The notes: a model not told the origin generated them from the letters alone. DNA of 64,000 nucleotides from Polydactylus sextarius (GCA_016801845.1 CM028912.1:17792001-17856000), one strand, 5' to 3'. Positions 48,837 to 61,540 are shown, numbered from the stretch's first letter. Numbers and translations are program-made.

Positions 48837-50314
48837 ATTTATTTGCCAGAGGTAGGTATTCACAAAGAGAATGCCAACTTTTAGTACTTTACTCTACAGT
48901 CAATACAGCACAAAACAGATAAACACAAGAGCTCTAGACGTATGCAGCATAACATCTTGCTAAGAGGCACTCAAATTAATCACTTCATGGATTTCGTCTG
49001 ATGTTGGTTGCATGCTTTACAATTTATATGTTACTATTACTCAAGAACCATTTTCACCTCTGAACTGAGCAACACAAGAGTTCCTAGTATTTGAAAGTCG
49101 TATTTCTGTTTTTTAACGTTAAACGCCTCACTATAAAAGAAAATATGATACTTAATGTAAGCACTTGAAGTTGAAAAAACAAAATTGGTAAATAAATAGT
49201 GAAAGTCAAAATAATATTTATAAGTGATGGACCACGATGTGCACTATTGACATTTATTACCATAGGTTTCACATTAACTGTAACATACTTCTGTAAGTAC
49301 ACTGTAAATATATAACACTGTTTTTTAGCACCTTATCCAGTGTTGGGTCACAGTAGCAGCAGGTTATCGTGGTCCCAGCGTCCCACTTCCCCAGTTTGAA
49401 TGACTCTCATTCCTGAAACTTGGTTCAGAAGCAGATATCCTAATAGAATAGATATCCCCTTACCATACAACAATGTAATCTTGTACTTAAAATGTGTATC
49501 TGCTGCATAGTCCCCACCCAGAAACATGGAATAAAGATTTATGTACATTAAAGTGTTGGATCAGGAAGTAATAGGTAAGCAGCATGTTGGTTGCACTTAG
49601 GAGTACTTTGACATTTCGACATGGTGCATGTCAGCGTTTCACTCACCATGTTGAGATTGCTGTTTTACTTTAAACATATTTTTTTATACATTATTATTTT
49701 CTTAACATAACAATCTTTATAGTCTTGACTTTAGTGCAGGTCATAATTGCACAGTAACACAGTGCACACTGACATACTGCCAGTCAAAGCCTCCCTGGAG
49801 GTTAGATGGGATGAGAGGTGCAGATAAGTGGAACTTATGGAGGCACAGATGGAGAGGTGTGGAGCAAAGATACTGTGTGAAGTGAACTTTAGTCACAAGC
49901 TGACATCTGCAATCCTGTTAGGAAAGGTTACAGAACTTATATGAGAATAATCAAACATCAAAATTTAAAATTTTCAAAGAAATCCAGACATATAGTTTAA
50001 TATTGTATATTTTTACTTACATGACTACATAGTCAACAGAAATTGCTAACAGCTAATTTTTTTTTTTTCTTATTATGCTACAAAATGTAACAAGATCTTT
50101 CTTCTTTTTGCTTGATGCATTTCATTGCTTTCTGCCATTATGTTGGTTTGCAAAAAGTGCACATGTTGATGTTTGTATGTTTTCATCAACAGATTACCAA
50201 AAGCAATTTCAGCTTCCTTCATTTTCACAAAAAAGGCATATTTTTCGAGCTGAGCTGATTAAAAAAAAAAAAAAAAAAACATGTAAAAAGAAAAGCTGCA
50301 ACAACACGGACTTT

Positions 50315-50338
50315 AACTTGCTGGAGAACCAGCAAGTT
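50315..50338. repeat. perfect 10-bp hairpin, 4-nt loop
   Basis: AACTTGCTGG (50315-50324), loop AGAA, complement 50329-50338. Short enough that chance is possible. Confidence 0.6.
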
Positions 50339-50929
50339 CACTGTAAAACAGTAAATATTTGGAAAATTATGAGACAAGGCTGGGAAATTAACCAGAACAG
50401 GTAATGTTCAGCCCCTATCCTCACATGGAACTTATCAAGACTCAAGAGTGAATAATCTGAGAAACTCCTGGGCCGAGCTGGACAAATATGTTGTGACAAG
50501 AACGGTAAAGTTAAAGAGAGTTCGGCAAAGGGTTTGGAAGACAGGGGAGACAGCAGTGCTTTGTCCTTCATTATCATTAGTAGCAGCGTCTGATATGCTG
50601 CAGATTGTCCAATGGAGCGTATAATCGAGGCTGTTGGTACACTCAGACCCGCAACTGAGATTGACTGAATTGCTTGACGAGAGTGTAGTTTATAGCAGAG
50701 ATAATGCAGGCTGGTGGATTCTGTTAAATATGCACCACGGTTCATTGAACACTTGTATGCTGTCAGGCTGTGAGCTCCACTGAGCCATTTGATACATCTT
50801 TGAGCAGAAGGTCAAAACTCTTGAATAAAACTGAACAGATGTGATGATGCCACAAGATTCTGTTGCAGTTTGCCACATTTCTCTTGCATATGCACATGGC
50901 TATAACATCTATAAAACTGTGTGCAGACT

Positions 50930-51130
50930 CTTATCAATTTATGTCCATTAAACAGTTTGTCTAATGAGCAGATCAACAAATTAATTGGCTTTTAGGCCAA
51001 TAAAGGCAGTCATAACATTATTATTTCAAGCTGAACCCTCCCATTAATTAAGTACTATGCTGCTTTAAGAGAGAATTATGGGCAAGGGCAGTTACAGTTA
51101 CTATGAGCAGTTACATTTTAAGGCATTGCA
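50930..51130. other. candidate conserved noncoding element
   Basis: TTAATTGG (50981-50988) and TTAATTAA (51044-51051) lie in an otherwise complex, repeat-free segment that also has a GGCCAATAAAGG string. Candidate only. Confidence 0.25.
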
Positions 51131-51460
51131 CTATTGAAGTAAAGAATTTATACTGACAGTTTTTATCTCATATTGAATCAGTGTTGAGATCTTCATTATA
51201 TAACCACAAACACAATCTTTCTTTGACGTTCACCTGAACAGTTTTTGTCTGATATTAACCATTGGATGCTGGTGGTAGGAATAATCACCTGAAAAACATT
51301 GTCTAATTCTGACATTATGTATGGAGGAGTAAAAGTGCCAAAATTAAATAAATAAATACATCATTAAATAATTACTTAAATGTGTCATTAACTAATTAAG
51401 ATTGGAATTAAATAAATAAATGTATTATTAAATGTGTCATTAATACCAATTCATTTTTAT

Positions 51461-51773
51461 TGTGACGACCCCTCCACATCACCAGGGGTGTATTTGTGTG
51501 CTCTTTCTGTTGCAGGCTTTAGTCAAGGAAAGGTATCATGAGCTGATGAACTGCACCTGGGCCTAGTGCGATGATCATCTTTATACTCCTGCTCCTCCAG
51601 GCATCGTGCTCTCTCCCTCTACACGTGCACATCCTCCATTGGCGGGGGCACGGGGCTCCTACCTGGGCGCAGACATGGCGTTTTTCTTTAGTTTTGTTTA
51701 TCTTTGAATAAATCGAACACTTGGTTATGGATCTCTCTCTGCTCGTTTTTGGCCTAGTAGCCGGGTCTTAACA
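51461..51773 (+). mobile_element. solo LTR, 313 bp
   Basis: Begins TGTGACGACCC and ends GGGTCTTAACA, imperfect terminal inverts with the TG...CA boundary of retroelement LTRs. TTAT flanks both sides (51457-51460, 51774-51777), a 4-bp duplication. AATAAA at 51707-51712 fits an LTR polyadenylation signal. No gag or pol follows, so it is a recombination product with only the LTR left. Ty3/Gypsy or BEL-like origin is likely from the style of the ends but not decided. Confidence 0.72.
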
Positions 51774-52038
51774 TTATTTAAAAAAAACATACAGAATTAT
51801 TTCACTATTTAATTATTTTATGGTCCTGTGTTGCAATACAAATCATGAATTAATTTTATCTGTCAAACTCGCCCATCAAAGTCAGTGGGCGTGGTTAACG
51901 CTAATCTAGTCTGATCCATTGCTTTGGTCTGAAGTAGCATGTCTGGAGAAAGATGATGGAGGACCTCCATCAACTCAAGGGAATTGTTGAGACATTTAGA
52001 CTGAGCAGATAGTGATCCCCCTGCTGTTCAAAGACTGT

Positions 52039-52039
52039 A

Positions 52040-52066
<27 letters not shown>
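52039..52066. repeat. (TA)n microsatellite
   Basis: Uninterrupted TA run between the arms of the long inverted repeat. Confidence 0.93.
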
Positions 52067-52075
<9 letters not shown>

Positions 52076-52235
52076 AAAATGTCGATTTGCCTTGACTTGA
52101 TGTGCAGGGTAACCAATCAGGTGTTAGAAATCCACTCACTCACTGTGATAGGCCAGTTTGACAGATAAAATTAATCTATGATTTGTGTTGCAACATAGGA
52201 TTATGAAATAATTAAATAGTGTCTGATCACTTCCT

Positions 52236-52761
52236 GTTTTATTTTGAAGGATTGTGTGCTTCCCTTGTCTCTGTTAGCTTAACTTCCCCTTGTTGATTAC
52301 ATTTGCTGCTCTAATGTGTTTCACCTGTGTCTTGTTATTCCCCTCTCCCTCAGTATATAAGCACCACTCCCCTTTCCTCCTGTGCCAGATTGTCTGGTCC
52401 CCTGTGTGAGAGTTTCAGCCTGTTTTGCCTGTTTGATTCCTGGATTATCGACCCAGTGCTGTTTCTCCCACTACTGAGTTTTGTGTGCTGTGTCTGTACC
52501 TCTGCCTAATTTCGTGTGATTTTCTGGGTTTGACTCATTTGGGACCGAATAATTCTTATTTTGTCATAAAACAAATTCCTATGTTGTCAGATTATCATCT
52601 GATCAAGGTTATCATCAGATTATCATCAATTGATCAATATATTTATAGCAATTCTGTTTGTGTTTTGGTTCAGGTCTAATTAACTTCAGGTGTTTTCTGG
52701 TCCGACAGCGGCCAGCCTATCCTTGTTCTCCTATGGATCTAGACGAGGTAGGTTTTCCAAA
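52236..52761 (+). mobile_element. possible LTR-retrotransposon fragment
   Basis: A pyrimidine-rich stretch with a TATA box (TATATAA, 52354-52360) is followed by CTGTGCCAGATTGTCTGGTC, a layout I know from fish Gypsy-type LTRs. Further down, TTCTGGTCCGACAGCGGCCA precedes ATGGATCTAGACGAG (52733), which looks like a leader and gag start, but the frame does not continue as a recognisable gag. The LTR ends were not located. Weak assignment. Confidence 0.4.
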
Positions 52762-55256
52762 GGTCCTTTTGGGGTTGTGAAGTCCACTACTCACTTTCAC
52801 TTTTTATCCTATGCATTTACATCACCTCAACTTCAGGCTGCACAGTACAGGTAACATAATGGTATCATCAGACTGATCCACAATTTGAGCGACTCTGTGA
52901 ACCACTTTCATTCACTTGGAGTATTATGTGGCACTCATCCTTTGCTTTGATCCCTTACTTTGAAGCCAATTTAATGGCACACATAAGAATTTCTGTCTAG
53001 ACACTATAGTACCCTTTAATTAGCGAGATAGACCATAGAGTCTAGAATACAAAGTGTGTGTGTATTTAGAATAACATTCTCAAGGTCAAAATGAAAATAT
53101 AGAAAAAAAAAATACATGCAACAGGAACTACCACACCAAATAAATAAGATTATTATTAAAATTATATATATATATATGTGTGTGTGTATATATGCATGCA
53201 ACTTTCACCAGATGTAAAAAATAAATAAATACATAAAAGTTGAACAAGAAAATGTGTCTGTATTTATATCTTGGTATCTCTCACTGAAATATTTATTCAA
53301 GCAGGAAAGGATTAAATATAGCATGATCTCATGTTGTGATAAAGAGTGAGCTGTGAGATTAGATAGGAGCTGATCACATGACAAGCTGTCAGTACTGTCA
53401 AAAACATATTGCAGCTAAAGTCGGGATAGATGGTCCAGCGCATCCGGAATTTCATCTCACAAGTGACTGCACTGAAAATATCTAATTAAAAACATGCTTT
53501 AACTTTGTGTTATGTGCACATGGTCGGAATTGGCCATAGCTCTTTCTCTTTCAAACAGTTAAACTCAAGTGATGTGCACAGATACAGAATACATTATTAG
53601 AATGATCTATTTGCCTGCGGCACATCTGAAATGTGCAGGTTAGATAATGTGCTAATGTGCTGAGCCGACCAAAAAATAAATAACCAGAGAAAAGAATGCA
53701 AAGGACCCTAAAAACTTCAGTATTTACTTAATGTTGTTAAGAGAATGCTCAGATTGAAAGTGCAGAACACAAACTGAGAAACAGAGGAAGTGTTAAAGTT
53801 GTTTATTGTAAAAAACTTGCTAATGACTTGAGACTGGTTGAGCAGGAGTGTCAAGTCAGAGACTTGAGTTCACCTGGTAGAGATGGTCAGACAAACACAT
53901 CTGAATGGGGCGACCTTTTTAAAACTGACTGGATACAGGACATGAGGTAAAAGGAGGCTGAGCACTGAGCAGAAGATGGATAAAGGACACAATGAAAAAA
54001 TCTAAAAAAGTGTGTGGATGTAGCATTTAGAGCCCTGAGATGCCTGAACGATCGGGCAGTGCCTGGATGGTTGAACCAGATCCTTATTCAGACAAGATGA
54101 ACTAGAGAAATGGAGAATGTGGTTTTCCAGCCCATAACCTATGGTGTACTATCAATGTTCTCATTACCATCTTTTCTAGCTAGTTTTTACAGAAAAGAAA
54201 AGATCCAAAACCATAGGAGACTAGAAAATTTAGCAGTGAACTAGCTGACATCTGATAAATTGGCCAGATTTCTTTACCTGCAGGATGTTGAGATCATTAT
54301 ATCTCACTTTCTGTTGTCCATGTGTATCTAAAAGAGAAGTAACCAAGGCACTGGAGCTCTTTATTAACCAAGTAAAATATATGAGATGATTGTTTCATTG
54401 TATCAGTTGGTTAATTAGCATAATACATCAAATGTTGCAACTATGCAAGGCTCTAATGAGGTCCAGTGGTGTTTTGTACTAAATTGTGCAAATAAATTCA
54501 CAGTGATGATTAAGGCTTGTTCAATTTTTATTGACATTTAACATATATGATGCTTACCATTGCAGTTTAGTGTGCAAACATGCTAACATATGCTAAATAA
54601 AACTATATACAAAATCCAGCAAGAGATTAGTGACATTAGTTTTGTTTATTTTTGGTTATAAACTGAAGTAGTAGACAAAATTAAAATCTTGGGCTGTTAG
54701 GAGGTCACTAGCATTATTAAAAGTTATCATGTGGACATCATAAACATCTGTAACAAGTATGCAGGACCCTGGAGAAGATGTGAGTGAATCTCCAAAGTCA
54801 TTAGTTTGCCACTGATATTTGTGCAAAATTTTATTTTAATCTATTTAACATTTGGATAAATATTTCAATATGGACCGAGGTAAAAGATGCTGATACTTTC
54901 TTATTGCTGATGATAGACCAATAGATTACCAGGACTTGGAGTGCAATGTAAACATGAAAACATTTTGCTCTCACCACCTAGCAGTCTTTTCTGGATACAG
55001 ATGGCAACAAGTGACCATGTCATCATCATACCATTTCATATCCTCATCTTTTCATGGTGAAAAAATTATTGGAGCACAGAACACATTAAGAATTTAGGAG
55101 GTAGGTAAACACCAATACCACATAAGAACGTATATGTCAACGCAGGTTGTCTGCACCTGGATAAACTTTTCCTATATACTTTCATCATCATCAACACACG
55201 CAATGGCATGATGAAACCACTAGGCTCCCTGTGATACTCCGTCTCTGTCTCTCATG

Positions 55257-55299
<43 letters not shown>
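55257..55299. repeat. compound CT/CA microsatellite
   Basis: (CT)n at 55257-55282 switches directly to (CA)n up to about 55299. Confidence 0.94.
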
Positions 55300-55339
55300 C
55301 ACAAAAACACATTGTAGGACCATTGAAGTAGGTACAGTA

Positions 55340-55650
55340 TTGCCAACCGCTGGCAGGGTAGTTCACAATAACATCTGTGGCTTTTCATGGTCCAGCTTAA
55401 TTATGCAATCTGTGTACCATGAGAATCGGCCACAGAGCACAGTGAAGATAAGACTGCCTGTTCCTCCATTTGCCATGTGGCACAACACAAGCAACAGCTC
55501 AATGATTAAAGTAATAAGCTTTTTTTGCCCTATGGCTGAAATGCCATTTTAAACTGCCCTTCTGCTGGTTGATTTACCAGAATTTGTCACGTGTTTTAAT
55601 GAGGTGCCTGCCTCATGATCATATCAAGCCAGGGATGAGGTAAGTCACCA
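55340..55650. other. candidate conserved noncoding element
   Basis: Repeat-free, moderately GC-balanced sequence with TTAATTATGCAAT (55397-55409) and a canonical E-box CACGTG (55588-55593). The 70-codon ORF across it shows no motif. Enhancer-like by composition only. Confidence 0.25.
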
Positions 55651-55805
55651 TGTTAAACTGAAGAAACTGCAGGATGATTTTAAATTTTAAAGTCTTAACT
55701 TTAACCTCCTGTACATTTCTTTAGTATCCTAATGTTTTGACCAGCGGAAGTTTCTATTTGAAAATCAACAACAATGATGATTTAAAAAAAAAAAAAAACT
55801 GTATA

Positions 55806-56090
55806 CAGTCATGAAAAAATTATTAGACCATTCTTGTTTTCTTCAATTTCTTGTCCATTTTAGTGCCTGGTTTCACTAAAGGTATATTACCTGAAAAATA
55901 CAATGAACACAACAAGTTATTATCAAGAAAACCATAGAAAATGGCTACATAACAGCTCTTAAATTAAACCCTTATGAGCTGTTTTTGATGTTATTGCTAT
56001 ATTTGTCCAAACAAATGTACCTTTAGTTATACCAGGCAATACAACAAGAAACTGAGAACAGGTGTGGTTCAATTTTTTTTTCCATGACTG
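55806..56090. mobile_element. mariner-type MITE, 285 bp
   Basis: Ends CAGTCATGAAAAAATTATTA (55806 onwards) and the complement of CAGTCATGGAAAAAAAAATT at 56071-56090, with TA on both sides (55804-55805, 56091-56092). The inverted similarity extends about 80 bp inward, including GCCTGGTTTCACTAAAGGTA at left and TACCTTTAGTTATACCAGGC at right. No coding capacity. The termini match a Tc1/mariner family common in fish. Confidence 0.85.
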
Positions 56091-57336
56091 TAAAGTAAAT
56101 CAAACTACTGTAGAAGTTGGCTTACATATTTTTCTGGACTGTTCGTATCTCACATAACAGTTCAACTTTTTTCTGAACAAGTTTCTTAGCAAGTTTCATT
56201 TAAAAGTGACAAACCTGGCATCAATAGCAGCAAGCATATAGTTTTTATCTCTTTTGGTTTAATTACATTCAACAGCAGAGAAAATTCCACTCAATCCCAT
56301 TTGAACTGCACGCTGACACATGCTGGTTTTGAGTCTGTTGAATAGATGAGGTGGACAGATAATTTCCATAAGATCAGAGTGATAGACAGTTAAAACCGAG
56401 ATCAAAGAAGTCGAGATGAAAAATTAATTATTATTTTTCAATGAACAAAACAGTTTAATCACTTTTTTTCATGACAACACTGAAAAGCTGATAAGATGTA
56501 TAAAAAGATTTTTTTGTAAGTGCTTGACTGTATGTCTTCATTTCTTTATCAGATAGCTGTGGAGAAAAAAAAAAAACAGTCGATCCAGATAAAAACATAC
56601 ATCACCAAACTGAGGAAACTGTCACTCACACATCAGATACCACTGTGTTATAACTTTGTGGTGCATAGGGCAGCAGTTAAAAACACCCAGACCATAATAC
56701 CCACACAGACATGCTGACATATACAATTAAATTACCTTTATTTCCCGTGAACGTGCTGCTGCTCCGACCAGCTGCGGATCAAATTCAGGGGGTAACCACG
56801 ACAACAGTTACTGGATTTCGCATGAATTTTATCAGCCTTATAAAAACCCCTTGAGGTTTTTTGCTATGACTTCTGAGCTCATCTGTTGTACGATGTCAGG
56901 TTACAGCAGTGACACTACTGCACTGTGTATGTATATACACAAGTGGCTGTCAAATGTCTGCAAGTAACTGTGTGCTGCTTTATTGTTGCCTTTATTTATG
57001 CCACATTATGTCAACTTTTGTAGATTTATATTAGTGAATTATTTGAAATGGACATTAATTCTTGACTGTTGCCTGGTAAGAATGAATCAGTTTGACAGTC
57101 CTGCACTATGTATTAACAGATTCTTTTTCAGCTAGGTCTTGGGCTGTATGGGATATTTGGGGCTGATGCTGATTTTAATTAATTGTAAAACAAATTGCAA
57201 ATTTTTGCAATGATCTCTCAAATTTCATTCAAACACTGAAAGATGCATAGTTATCATGAGCCTAACAGTCATACCAGTGATAAACATCCAATACCCATAT
57301 GTTTTTTAACAAATTAATTGGTTACTAATGTATATG

Positions 57337-57344
<8 letters not shown>

Positions 57345-57368
<24 letters not shown>
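57345..57368. repeat. (TA)n microsatellite
   Basis: Short TA run preceded by TGTGTATATA. Confidence 0.9.
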
Positions 57369-57372
<4 letters not shown>

Positions 57373-58706
57373 ATATTAACAGTATGGTAAATATAGTAAT
57401 GTCACATTTTTATTTAGAAGTGTATTGTTTTAATCTCATTTAATTAAAAAGAAACCGTAAACATCATTGTGTTATGAAACAGGCAATTTGTGCAGTTGCA
57501 AAAACGATTATTATGGTAACATATGATAAGTGCTTTTCAAATTCAAACTTTAAAACTAAAACCTAAAACTTCCAAAACTTAGTTACACTGTGGCACATCG
57601 CTTTTTCATATATTTTCATCAAAATTAATTGTATCATTACTGTGCTGTGCAGTTACTAACGAATATTATAATAATTATGACAACACCGATGTAAAACTAT
57701 TCATGTCATATTATATATAGTTACATAATATGCAATACATAGTATATTTTGCTAAGTTTTTGAAGAGACTGACACTAGTTTGAAAGGAGATGAGCTTTTA
57801 CTTACGCTGACTGATCTGAAGTTTCTTGTTTAAAAGCCCTCAAAACTTTTTTCCTACTCTGGATGATGCAATCGTACATAAATACACTACTTTCTGCTTA
57901 GTTAGAATAAGTTTGGTTATTTCAGACAAATTTAATTTTTTTTTTTTGTCTGTGCTCTTCCCCCAGGATTGAAGTGGGTAGTGCAAACTGATGATAGTTG
58001 TCAGATAGTTGGGTTTTTTTACAGTGTAAACATGATGAGAACTGATCCAGCGGTCTTCATAAAGCACAAGATATTTAGATGCTAATTTACACATTAATAT
58101 TTAACATTGTTAAACACGATAAAAATTATCAAAAACTTGAACAGATTTAAAGGGATGTTTTCAGACACTCTATAGCATCATGGTTTGGATCTCTTCCTAT
58201 TCCAAACACTGGGATACAAGAGAGACCTCATTAACAACATTAGTTGGCTCAGCACATTCATGAACTTAAGAATGTTTGTTTACATTTATTTGTAATTAAT
58301 CCAATGCATCTTCTTCTATACAGTATAAACTTTTGACAGTGAAACAGATCAATTGACCGTGACTCACCTTTATTACAACATAGTCAAGTAAATGTAGTTT
58401 TAATGGCCCATAGTTCAAAATGACTAGAATAAATCTGTGTGGGTTGTTGATCAATACCAGCGACTCAGTGATTGCTTTGCCAATTGCTGAGGTTTCATGC
58501 TCTCAAAACTCATTTTCTGGCCCAGACTGTTTTTAGAACAAAATATTCCCTGCTTGTACACAGTGCCACAAACACTCACACTCAACTGTTCAACGACCAA
58601 GGACAGCACTAAGTAAACCAATGTGTCTGAATGTGTTTCACTCTCAGTAAAAAAAAAAAAAGAAAAGAAAGAAAAATAAATAAAGAAAGAAAAAAAGAAG
58701 CATTTT

Positions 58707-58775
58707 GTCCATCTATTTATCCATTTTCTCAACTACTTTCCCTCTCCAGGGTTGTAGGTCTCGGCTCTGTTAGTG
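58707..58775. repeat. fish interspersed repeat fragment
   Basis: TCCATCTATTTATCCATTTT followed by CTCTCCAGGGTTGTAGG resembles the common teleost repeat beginning CATCCATTTTCTATACC and containing GGGTCGCGGG. An A/AG-rich tract (58650-58700) abuts it. Confidence 0.45.
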
Positions 58776-58898
58776 GACATACTGAGTGAAAAGTTGCGTA
58801 CCCTATATAATTTGAACAACACAGTATTTTGGAAGTCTTGAGATACTTTTGGATATTTTTACTTTATTTGGATGGTCCAACATGAATGCCTGACTCAC

Positions 58899-58958
58899 TC
58901 ACAAAAAAAAACAAAAAACAAAACAAAAAACAAAACAAAACAAAACAAAAAAAAAAAT
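58899..58958. repeat. A-rich (CAAAA)n tract
   Basis: Irregular CAAAA and CAAAAAA units. Simple repeat, possibly grown from a retroposon tail. Confidence 0.85.
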
Positions 58959-59599
58959 GCAACAGTTAATGCAGTTAATGCAACTTTGTACAATAACTTA
59001 TTTATACTTTAAACATGTTCTTCTAAACATGTTCTATCTAAAAACATCTTTTTAAATGCAAATAAAAAAAGTTAATTATTAATTGATTACCTATCATGTC
59101 TCATGGCTAAAAACTTTACAAATCATCTGGTCAACAAAGACAATTGGTTCAAACAACCATTTGGAAAACTATATTAACATGAAACATGTCATTTAAAGAT
59201 ATACTGTAGTTTGTTCTCTACTTTACTTTAATTGGACATATTGGATAATCTACCGGATATTCCAACCATATAGGAATATAGGAACCCGTTAAAATGCACC
59301 AGAATGCAGGAAATAGCATTTGCTGGTTGTGATATCTTGATTAACAGTTCAGATTCATTCCCCACGATATAAGATGCATGCATATTATAAATTGTTGTAC
59401 TGCTACATGTATATGTATGTGTGTGTACTATATTTTAGCTTCTCTACTTTCCGCACTGATTTACACTAAATAAACCATAATACATTTTTGTTGAAATTGT
59501 GCAATAAATTTCATGCAAAGTTCATGTATTCTAGTCTCCTACACTACACTGTAGATCCAGCCACCTTGACAGATATGACAGAACTTTCTTTTTTATAAC

Positions 59600-59960
59600 C
59601 AACAAGTCTGTGACTGACTAGCTGCTCCATTACTTGCTTGGATGCCATAAATGAATAGCTAAAGGTGTTTAAGCTTGATACCACGCATGGATCAGTGGAA
59701 ATGAGCATCCATTTATTTTCTATGATGTATCGACTAATTTAAAGTGAATTACAAGCATCCTGCCACAATCCTGTTGTATGTGGGCAAGATGAGGAAAATC
59801 AGTCGTATCCCCATGAGATGAGTTAAAATGGAAATCGTTATCATAAATAAGCATGTCTTATTGATTACCCATCTCTGTTGAGGCGAATTCCTGTCCAGTT
59901 TAAACATTTTAGAAAGTGATATCCAAGCTGGCCTCTGGATGGAAATGTGCCATAATTATT
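59600..59960. other. candidate conserved noncoding element
   Basis: Repeat-free sequence with GACTAATTTAAAG and CTTATTGATTACCC (59857-59870) strings and even composition. Stands out from neighbouring A-rich repeats. Candidate only. Confidence 0.24.
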
Positions 59961-60827
59961 CTAAATATTAATATAATGGACACATGATATCACTTTAAAG
60001 TGGAAATTACATAATTACATTTCATTTTGTGTATGTGTGTGTGTTTACCAAATGTACTAGAAAACTGAAGCTACTATAAGTTTTTTTTTTCCATTATTGA
60101 TGTTATTATTATTTGGGATTCAAATTGGTCAAGGTAAATGTACATTCATCTCACAAAAGCAATAATGGCGCTGATGATGAAGAGATGTTTGCGAGCTGTT
60201 TTAGGCAGTCATCTCAAGCTGTACTGCTCTGCCCAAGTAACATGCCTCACCCTTGACATTGTCCCAGTCAGTCAGTTGCAAATAGTTCTCCTCTCCCTAT
60301 CACCTGTCAATACCTTTTCTGCTCTTCATCAATATTACTGTCTGCTGTTTTAGCCCTGTACCAGTCCGGCATTTACCTGCAGGCTCCCACAGGGTTTGAC
60401 GATATTTACCTATCACTTCCCAATATCTCTATGTAGATACACCTGCAGGGAGCGATAGAGTTAGGGCTTTTACACCATACACCAAATAAACATTTGCAAA
60501 ACCAGTATGAAAAAACAGCATGGTTGCTTACATAATTACGAGAGAGTTTCAAGAGAGTTTTTGGAGAAAGTTTGTCCATTCTCACATTAAGTCTGAATTT
60601 AGCATGTGGGCGTGAGGGCTGAACATGGCACAGTTTTCAGTGAAGCATCTTGTTCCAGTTGTTATACTTTTAAAATTAGATATTCAACATTCATTGTTTT
60701 AGGATTTTTTTAGTGTTGAAGAAGATTGTGTAATTTCATGATTTTTTCTAAAGTTACAGTAAGTTGACTTTTTTGTAAATGGTTAGTGGAATATTCTCTC
60801 AATGAACTCAAATAAATAGACAAATGT

Positions 60828-61540
60828 ATGAGTTCTCAGTTGTTACTATTGCCAAGACCAAATAACTTGCTGTTTTGGGCCTGGGACAAGACCGGCACAG
60901 CCTGTTCCTCCGACTGTTCATCTCCCGCAGCAACAGAAAATGGTGGCATCATCCCTTGTGCTTCATCACTACAGGAGCCCTGGAGGCCGCAACTGGCCAG
61001 GCTGCAGATCCCTGGATCCTCCTGGGAACTTAACCAAAAGCCCCAGCTAGTTCTACCCCCTGTGCTGATGGGTTGTTGTTTGCAGAGGCGCAGTGCCAAG
61101 CAGTCTTGCTGCTCTCAACGGTCTCTTGAGATTCAGTTTGAAAACAAGTTGACATCCTAGACCTGGAGGAATCCCCCACCACTAGTCTATCACCTGTACC
61201 CAAGCTGTCCATCCATTCATTCATTATCTATACTGCTTGTCGTTTGAGGGGTTGAAACCACCCATGTCCTATCACAATAGTCAAGTTTTAAAAATATTGT
61301 CATACAGGTTGGCACTAATGACATTCCTTGACAATGAACAAACTGAATTTGCTGAGGCAAGATTCCATCAAACTTTGAAAGTTTGATAACTTAGTGAGAA
61401 AAAAAAATCTCTGGAACTGTTACCACTGTCAGCAGTGGAGTGGAATGTTCTATCAGATGTCTTTCTTCATTCAGACTTCAGCTCCACTGTCAGGTCCATC
61501 ATGGGTTTTATTAATAATGTTGATATATTTTGGGAGTGTA
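60828..61540 (+). pseudogene. LINE ORF1 remnant with SGNH-esterase-like domain
   Basis: Frame 1 (60828-61160) ends near SLEIQFENKL. After the repeat insertion, 61299-61328 reads VIQVGTNDIP, the GTND block of SGNH/GDSL hydrolases, and 61504-61536 reads GFINNVDIFWE, matching the late ORF1 block that precedes the catalytic His in LINE esterases (usually followed by GLHPN). The GLHPN block itself is not recognisable. Several stops and frameshifts separate the pieces. In intact elements ORF1 is an RNA-binding protein; the role of the esterase is unclear. Confidence 0.62.
61207..61255. repeat. fish repeat fragment inside LINE ORF1
   Basis: TCCATCCATTCATTCATTAT, then CTGCTTGTCGTTTGAGGGG, the same teleost repeat type as at 58707. 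It splits the ORF1 remnant. Confidence 0.45.

Larger units (their letters stand above)
45816..51321. other. unique noncoding sequence
   Basis: No gene or transposon recognised. Holds three candidate conserved segments and two hairpins listed separately, plus a short GA-rich patch at about 46886-46910 and an A run at about 50261-50279. Confidence 0.45.
51322..52221. mobile_element. AAAT-rich repeat with long inverted repeats, interrupted by a solo LTR
   Basis: The left part (51322-51456) has paired copies of ATTAAATAAATAAAT and AAATGTGTCATTAA. After the LTR insertion, sequence resumes and contains a long imperfect inverted repeat: 51802-51875 (CACTATTTAATTATTTTATG...) pairs with 52149-52221, about 73 bp with about 10 mismatches. 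Between the arms is GTCAGTGGGCGTGGTTAACG and a TA tract at 52039-52066. It resembles a nonautonomous DNA transposon seen in many teleosts. Treating 51322-51456 and 51774-52221 as one element is inference. Confidence 0.6.
52762..55805. other. unique noncoding sequence
   Basis: No gene recognised. Contains a short TA/TG repeat at about 53163-53188, the CT/CA microsatellite and a candidate conserved segment listed separately, and an A run just before the next MITE. Confidence 0.45.
56093..60827. other. unique noncoding sequence
   Basis: No gene recognised. Contains A-rich tracts, a TA microsatellite, a fish repeat fragment and a candidate conserved segment listed separately. Confidence 0.45.

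Noticed and set aside
52733..52860. gag gene after the LTR-like region
   Set aside because: The short frame after ATGGATCTAGACGAG ends soon and has no capsid, nucleocapsid or zinc-knuckle motif; kept only as support for a possible LTR fragment.
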